Shown piece by piece: positions 62,095-64,000 of a DNA stretch of 64,000 nucleotides (position 1 is its first letter; each line of letters opens with the position of its first letter). This DNA is from Bacteroides luhongzhouii (lineage in GTDB: Bacteria > Bacteroidota > Bacteroidia > Bacteroidales > Bacteroidaceae), in assembly GCF_009193295.2 (NCBI RefSeq), contig NZ_CP059973.1, positions 5,456,001 to 5,520,000 on the forward strand, given 5' to 3'. The notes beneath the pieces were generated by a model. That model searched no databases. It had not been told where the DNA came from and was given only the letters and a program-made list of their open reading frames with translations. The position numbers were made by a program, and so were the translations under genes.

Positions 62095-63555
62095 ATGGAA
62101 AAGAAAAAACTCACTGCTGCGAACGGTCGCCCTATCGCCGACAATCAAAATTCGCAAACCGCAGGTCAACGCGGGCCTGTCATGTTACAAGATCCCTGGC
62201 TCATTGAGAAGCTTGCCCATTTTGATCGTGAAGTGATTCCGGAAAGACGTATGCACGCTAAAGGTTCAGGAGCATATGGCACTTTTACCGTCACTCACGA
62301 CATCACAAAGTACACCCGTGCCGCCATTTTCAGTAAAGTCGGAAAACAAACAGAATGTTTTGTCCGTTTCTCCACCGTAGCCGGAGAACGTGGAGCTGCC
62401 GATGCAGAACGTGACATCCGTGGTTTTGCCATGAAATTTTACACGGAAGAAGGTAATTGGGACTTGGTTGGTAACAATACTCCCGTATTCTTCTTACGTG
62501 ATCCACTTAAATTCCCGGATCTGAACCATGCTATCAAACGAGATCCGAAAACGAATATGCGTAGCCCGAACAGCAACTGGGACTTCTGGACGCTCTTGCC
62601 GGAGGCATTGCATCAGGTGACTATCACCATGAGTCCGCGTGGTATTCCTTATTCATATCGCCACATGCACGGATTCGGCAGTCATACTTATAGTTTTATC
62701 AATGCAGAAAATCAGCGTATCTGGGTCAAGTTCCATCTGCGCACCTTGCAGGGGATCAAGAATCTGACTGACCAGGAAGCGGAAGCAATTGTTGCTAAAG
62801 ACCGTGAATCTCATCAGCGTGATCTCTTCGAGAGCATCGAAAAGGGCGATTATCCGAAATGGTTATTCCAGATTCAGTTAATGACGGAAGAGGAAGCGGA
62901 CAATTATCGCATCAACCCGTTTGACTTGACTAAAGTATGGCCGCACAAAGATTTTCCTCTGCAAGATGTCGGTATCCTTGAACTGAACCGCAACCCGGAA
63001 AACTATTTCGCCGAAGTGGAACAGGCTGCTTTCAACCCGATGAATATAGTAGATGGTATCGGTCTGTCTCCCGACAAAATGTTGCAGGGACGTTTGTTCT
63101 CGTACGGTGACGCACAACGTTATCGTCTTGGAGTGAATGCCGAACAAATCCCGGTCAACAAACCTCGTTGTCCTTTTCACGCCTATCATCGTGACGGTGC
63201 TATGCGCGTAGACGGAAACTACGGTGACACTAAAGGTTATGAACCAAACAGTTACGGCGAATGGCAGGATTCTCCTACTATGAAAGAACCGCCTCTCAAA
63301 GTTACCGGTGAAGTTTACAACTACAATGAACGGGAATATGATGACGACTATTATAGCCAACCGGGTGACCTATTCCGACTGATGCCAGCTGAAGAACAAC
63401 AATTATTGTTCGAAAATACAGCTCGTGCTATGGGAGACGCTGAACTATTTATCAAACAACGTCATGTACGCAACTGCTACAAAGCTGATCCCGCATACGG
63501 AACAGGAGTTGCCAAGGCATTGGGAATTGATTTGCAAGAGGCTTTGAAAGAGTAA
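62095..63555 (+). CDS. katA: Monofunctional heme catalase
   Basis: 486 residues, small-subunit clade. The distal histidine is in [18 protein letters not shown] near residue 54, the asparagine in [15 protein letters not shown] near residue 128, and the proximal heme tyrosine in [15 protein letters not shown] near residue 340. It breaks down hydrogen peroxide in the cytoplasm. Its promoter carries an OxyR-like site, in line with the peroxide response in Bacteroides. It ends 20 bases before a terminator. Bacteroides papers use katA or katB; the symbol is tentative. Confidence 0.94.
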   Translation: MEKKKLTAANGRPIADNQNSQTAGQRGPVMLQDPWLIEKLAHFDREVIPERRMHAKGSGAYGTFTVTHDITKYTRAAIFSKVGKQTECFVRFSTVAGERGAADAERDIRGFAMKFYTEEGNWDLVGNNTPVFFLRDPLKFPDLNHAIKRDPKTNMRSPNSNWDFWTLLPEALHQVTITMSPRGIPYSYRHMHGFGSHTYSFINAENQRIWVKFHLRTLQGIKNLTDQEAEAIVAKDRESHQRDLFESIEKGDYPKWLFQIQLMTEEEADNYRINPFDLTKVWPHKDFPLQDVGILELNRNPENYFAEVEQAAFNPMNIVDGIGLSPDKMLQGRLFSYGDAQRYRLGVNAEQIPVNKPRCPFHAYHRDGAMRVDGNYGDTKGYEPNSYGEWQDSPTMKEPPLKVTGEVYNYNEREYDDDYYSQPGDLFRLMPAEEQQLLFENTARAMGDAELFIKQRHVRNCYKADPAYGTGVAKALGIDLQEALKE

Positions 63556-63574
63556 TCTGCTATCACTTTCCTCT

Positions 63575-63614
63575 ACTGGTACTCCTTCTTCCTGAAGAAA
63601 GAGTACCAGTTTTC
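63575..63614 (+). terminator. Terminator of the catalase gene
   Basis: ACTGGTACTC (63575-63584) pairs with GAGTACCAGT (63601-63610), with an inner TTCTT/AAGAA stem, followed by TTTTC. Confidence 0.88.
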
Positions 63615-63740
63615 TTATACCCCAAAGAGTATAATATGAACTATAAATCATTATCAAAGTACTCCCTTTTGTATAGTATTACCGCCAATCTCGAATTTTC
63701 TTTTAACATTCTACAGAAATAGCGATTCAACTATTTTAAC

Positions 63741-63748
63741 TATCTTTG
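63741..63748 (+). promoter_or_regulatory. -7 element of the terminal lipoprotein gene (TATCTTTG)
   Basis: TATCTTTG matches TAnnTTTG, 37 bases before the ATG at 63785. A -33 box is not clear. Confidence 0.55.
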
Positions 63749-63784
63749 TCCCCTGTATAACCCATTAATATTTATAACAGACTG

Positions 63785-64000
63785 ATGAAACTAAGAAATT
63801 TATTCGCCGGAATGATATTATGTCTGGCAGTTGCTTCCTGCATTCAAGATGAAGCTCAAAATGTTGAAGCAGCTATAGATGGATGCAGTGGAAACGATAT
63901 CCAATTAGCTAACATTAATACTTACAGTAAAACGGTATCTATTTATGTATCCAAATCTACAGACTTATCTGCATTGGAAATCAAATTCGAACTGCCCGAT
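63785..64000 (+). CDS. Surface lipoprotein, possibly PCMD-type (3' end beyond window)
   Basis: 72 codons are visible. The signal peptide MKLRNLFAGMILCLAVASC ends in a lipobox, followed by IQDEAQNVEAA (acidic near the cysteine, surface-export like). The following TYSKTVSIYVSKSTDLSALE looks like the start of a beta-sandwich repeat as in the N-terminus of PCMD (putative carbohydrate metabolism) domain lipoproteins of Bacteroides. The family call rests on a short stretch. Confidence 0.55.
   Translation, partial: MKLRNLFAGMILCLAVASCIQDEAQNVEAAIDGCSGNDIQLANINTYSKTVSIYVSKSTDLSALEIKFELPD

Noticed and set aside
1..64000. tRNA or rRNA genes
   Set aside because: No cloverleaf with the conserved T-arm sequence and no rRNA-like sequence was recognised by eye; a tRNA search tool would be decisive.

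Overview
The window looks like a chromosome segment of a gut Bacteroides, probably from the B. thetaiotaomicron/ovatus group, although the species is inferred and not shown. The reasons are Bacteroides-type promoters (TTTG, 19-20 bp, then TAnnTTTG) in front of many genes, SusC/SusD pairs, an ECF-sigma/FecR-controlled polysaccharide utilisation locus (PUL), many lipoproteins with Bacteroides-style lipoboxes, and Bacteroidales-only families such as DUF4290, DUF4248 and DUF4373. No rRNA, tRNA, CRISPR array or intact insertion sequence was recognised.

1-21.4 kb is mostly core genome. It carries a phosphate transporter (cut by the window edge) next to polyphosphate kinase, a small phosphodiesterase, rfbA-rfbB for dTDP-sugars, and menA. 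A lipoprotein phosphoesterase follows, then nadD with a YciI remnant and gmk-yicC. A divergent run holds tsaB, a DUF4290 gene, murA-rimM, an M23 peptidase, dxr and rseP. Facing it is the anaerobic ribonucleotide reductase pair nrdD-nrdG, whose leader holds a convincing cobalamin riboswitch.

21.6-29.6 kb is an accessory islet. It starts with an Rpn-family PD-(D/E)XK protein with GLQK repeats. It continues with an HU-like DNA-binding protein, DUF4248, an orphan, a DUF2693-like protein, a 20-bp tandem array of overlapping mini-ORFs, an HNH protein, a peptidoglycan amidase and a DUF4373 (phage replisome-like) protein. It ends with a NYN-domain nuclease gene behind an unusual promoter/dyad/terminator leader, overlapping an orphan Rpn C-terminal domain. 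The two strongest novelty candidates are here: the ATGA-linked mini-ORF array (25456-25658) and the NYN/Rpn-C cassette (28470-29571).

29.6-44.1 kb is an efflux region. It holds an RND pump (adaptor, permease, outer-membrane factor) divergent from an AraC regulator, a DUF1016/YhcG nuclease, an acetyltransferase remnant, a Bcr/CflA MFS exporter, and a TolC-HlyD-MFS tripartite exporter. A 13-bp perfect inverted repeat flanks 115 bp between the RND permease and its outer-membrane factor.

44.1-57.5 kb is a minus-strand PUL: ECF sigma, FecR anti-sigma, SusC (with STN domain), SusD, a surface lipoprotein, two GH20 beta-hexosaminidases and a NagX-like membrane protein. It reads as a system for taking beta-linked N-acetylhexosamine from host-type glycans, under trans-envelope signalling.

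57.7-64 kb is central metabolism and stress: malic enzyme/phosphotransacetylase fusion with a translationally overlapping small membrane protein, NADP-type glutamate dehydrogenase, catalase behind an OxyR-like site, and the start of a surface lipoprotein.
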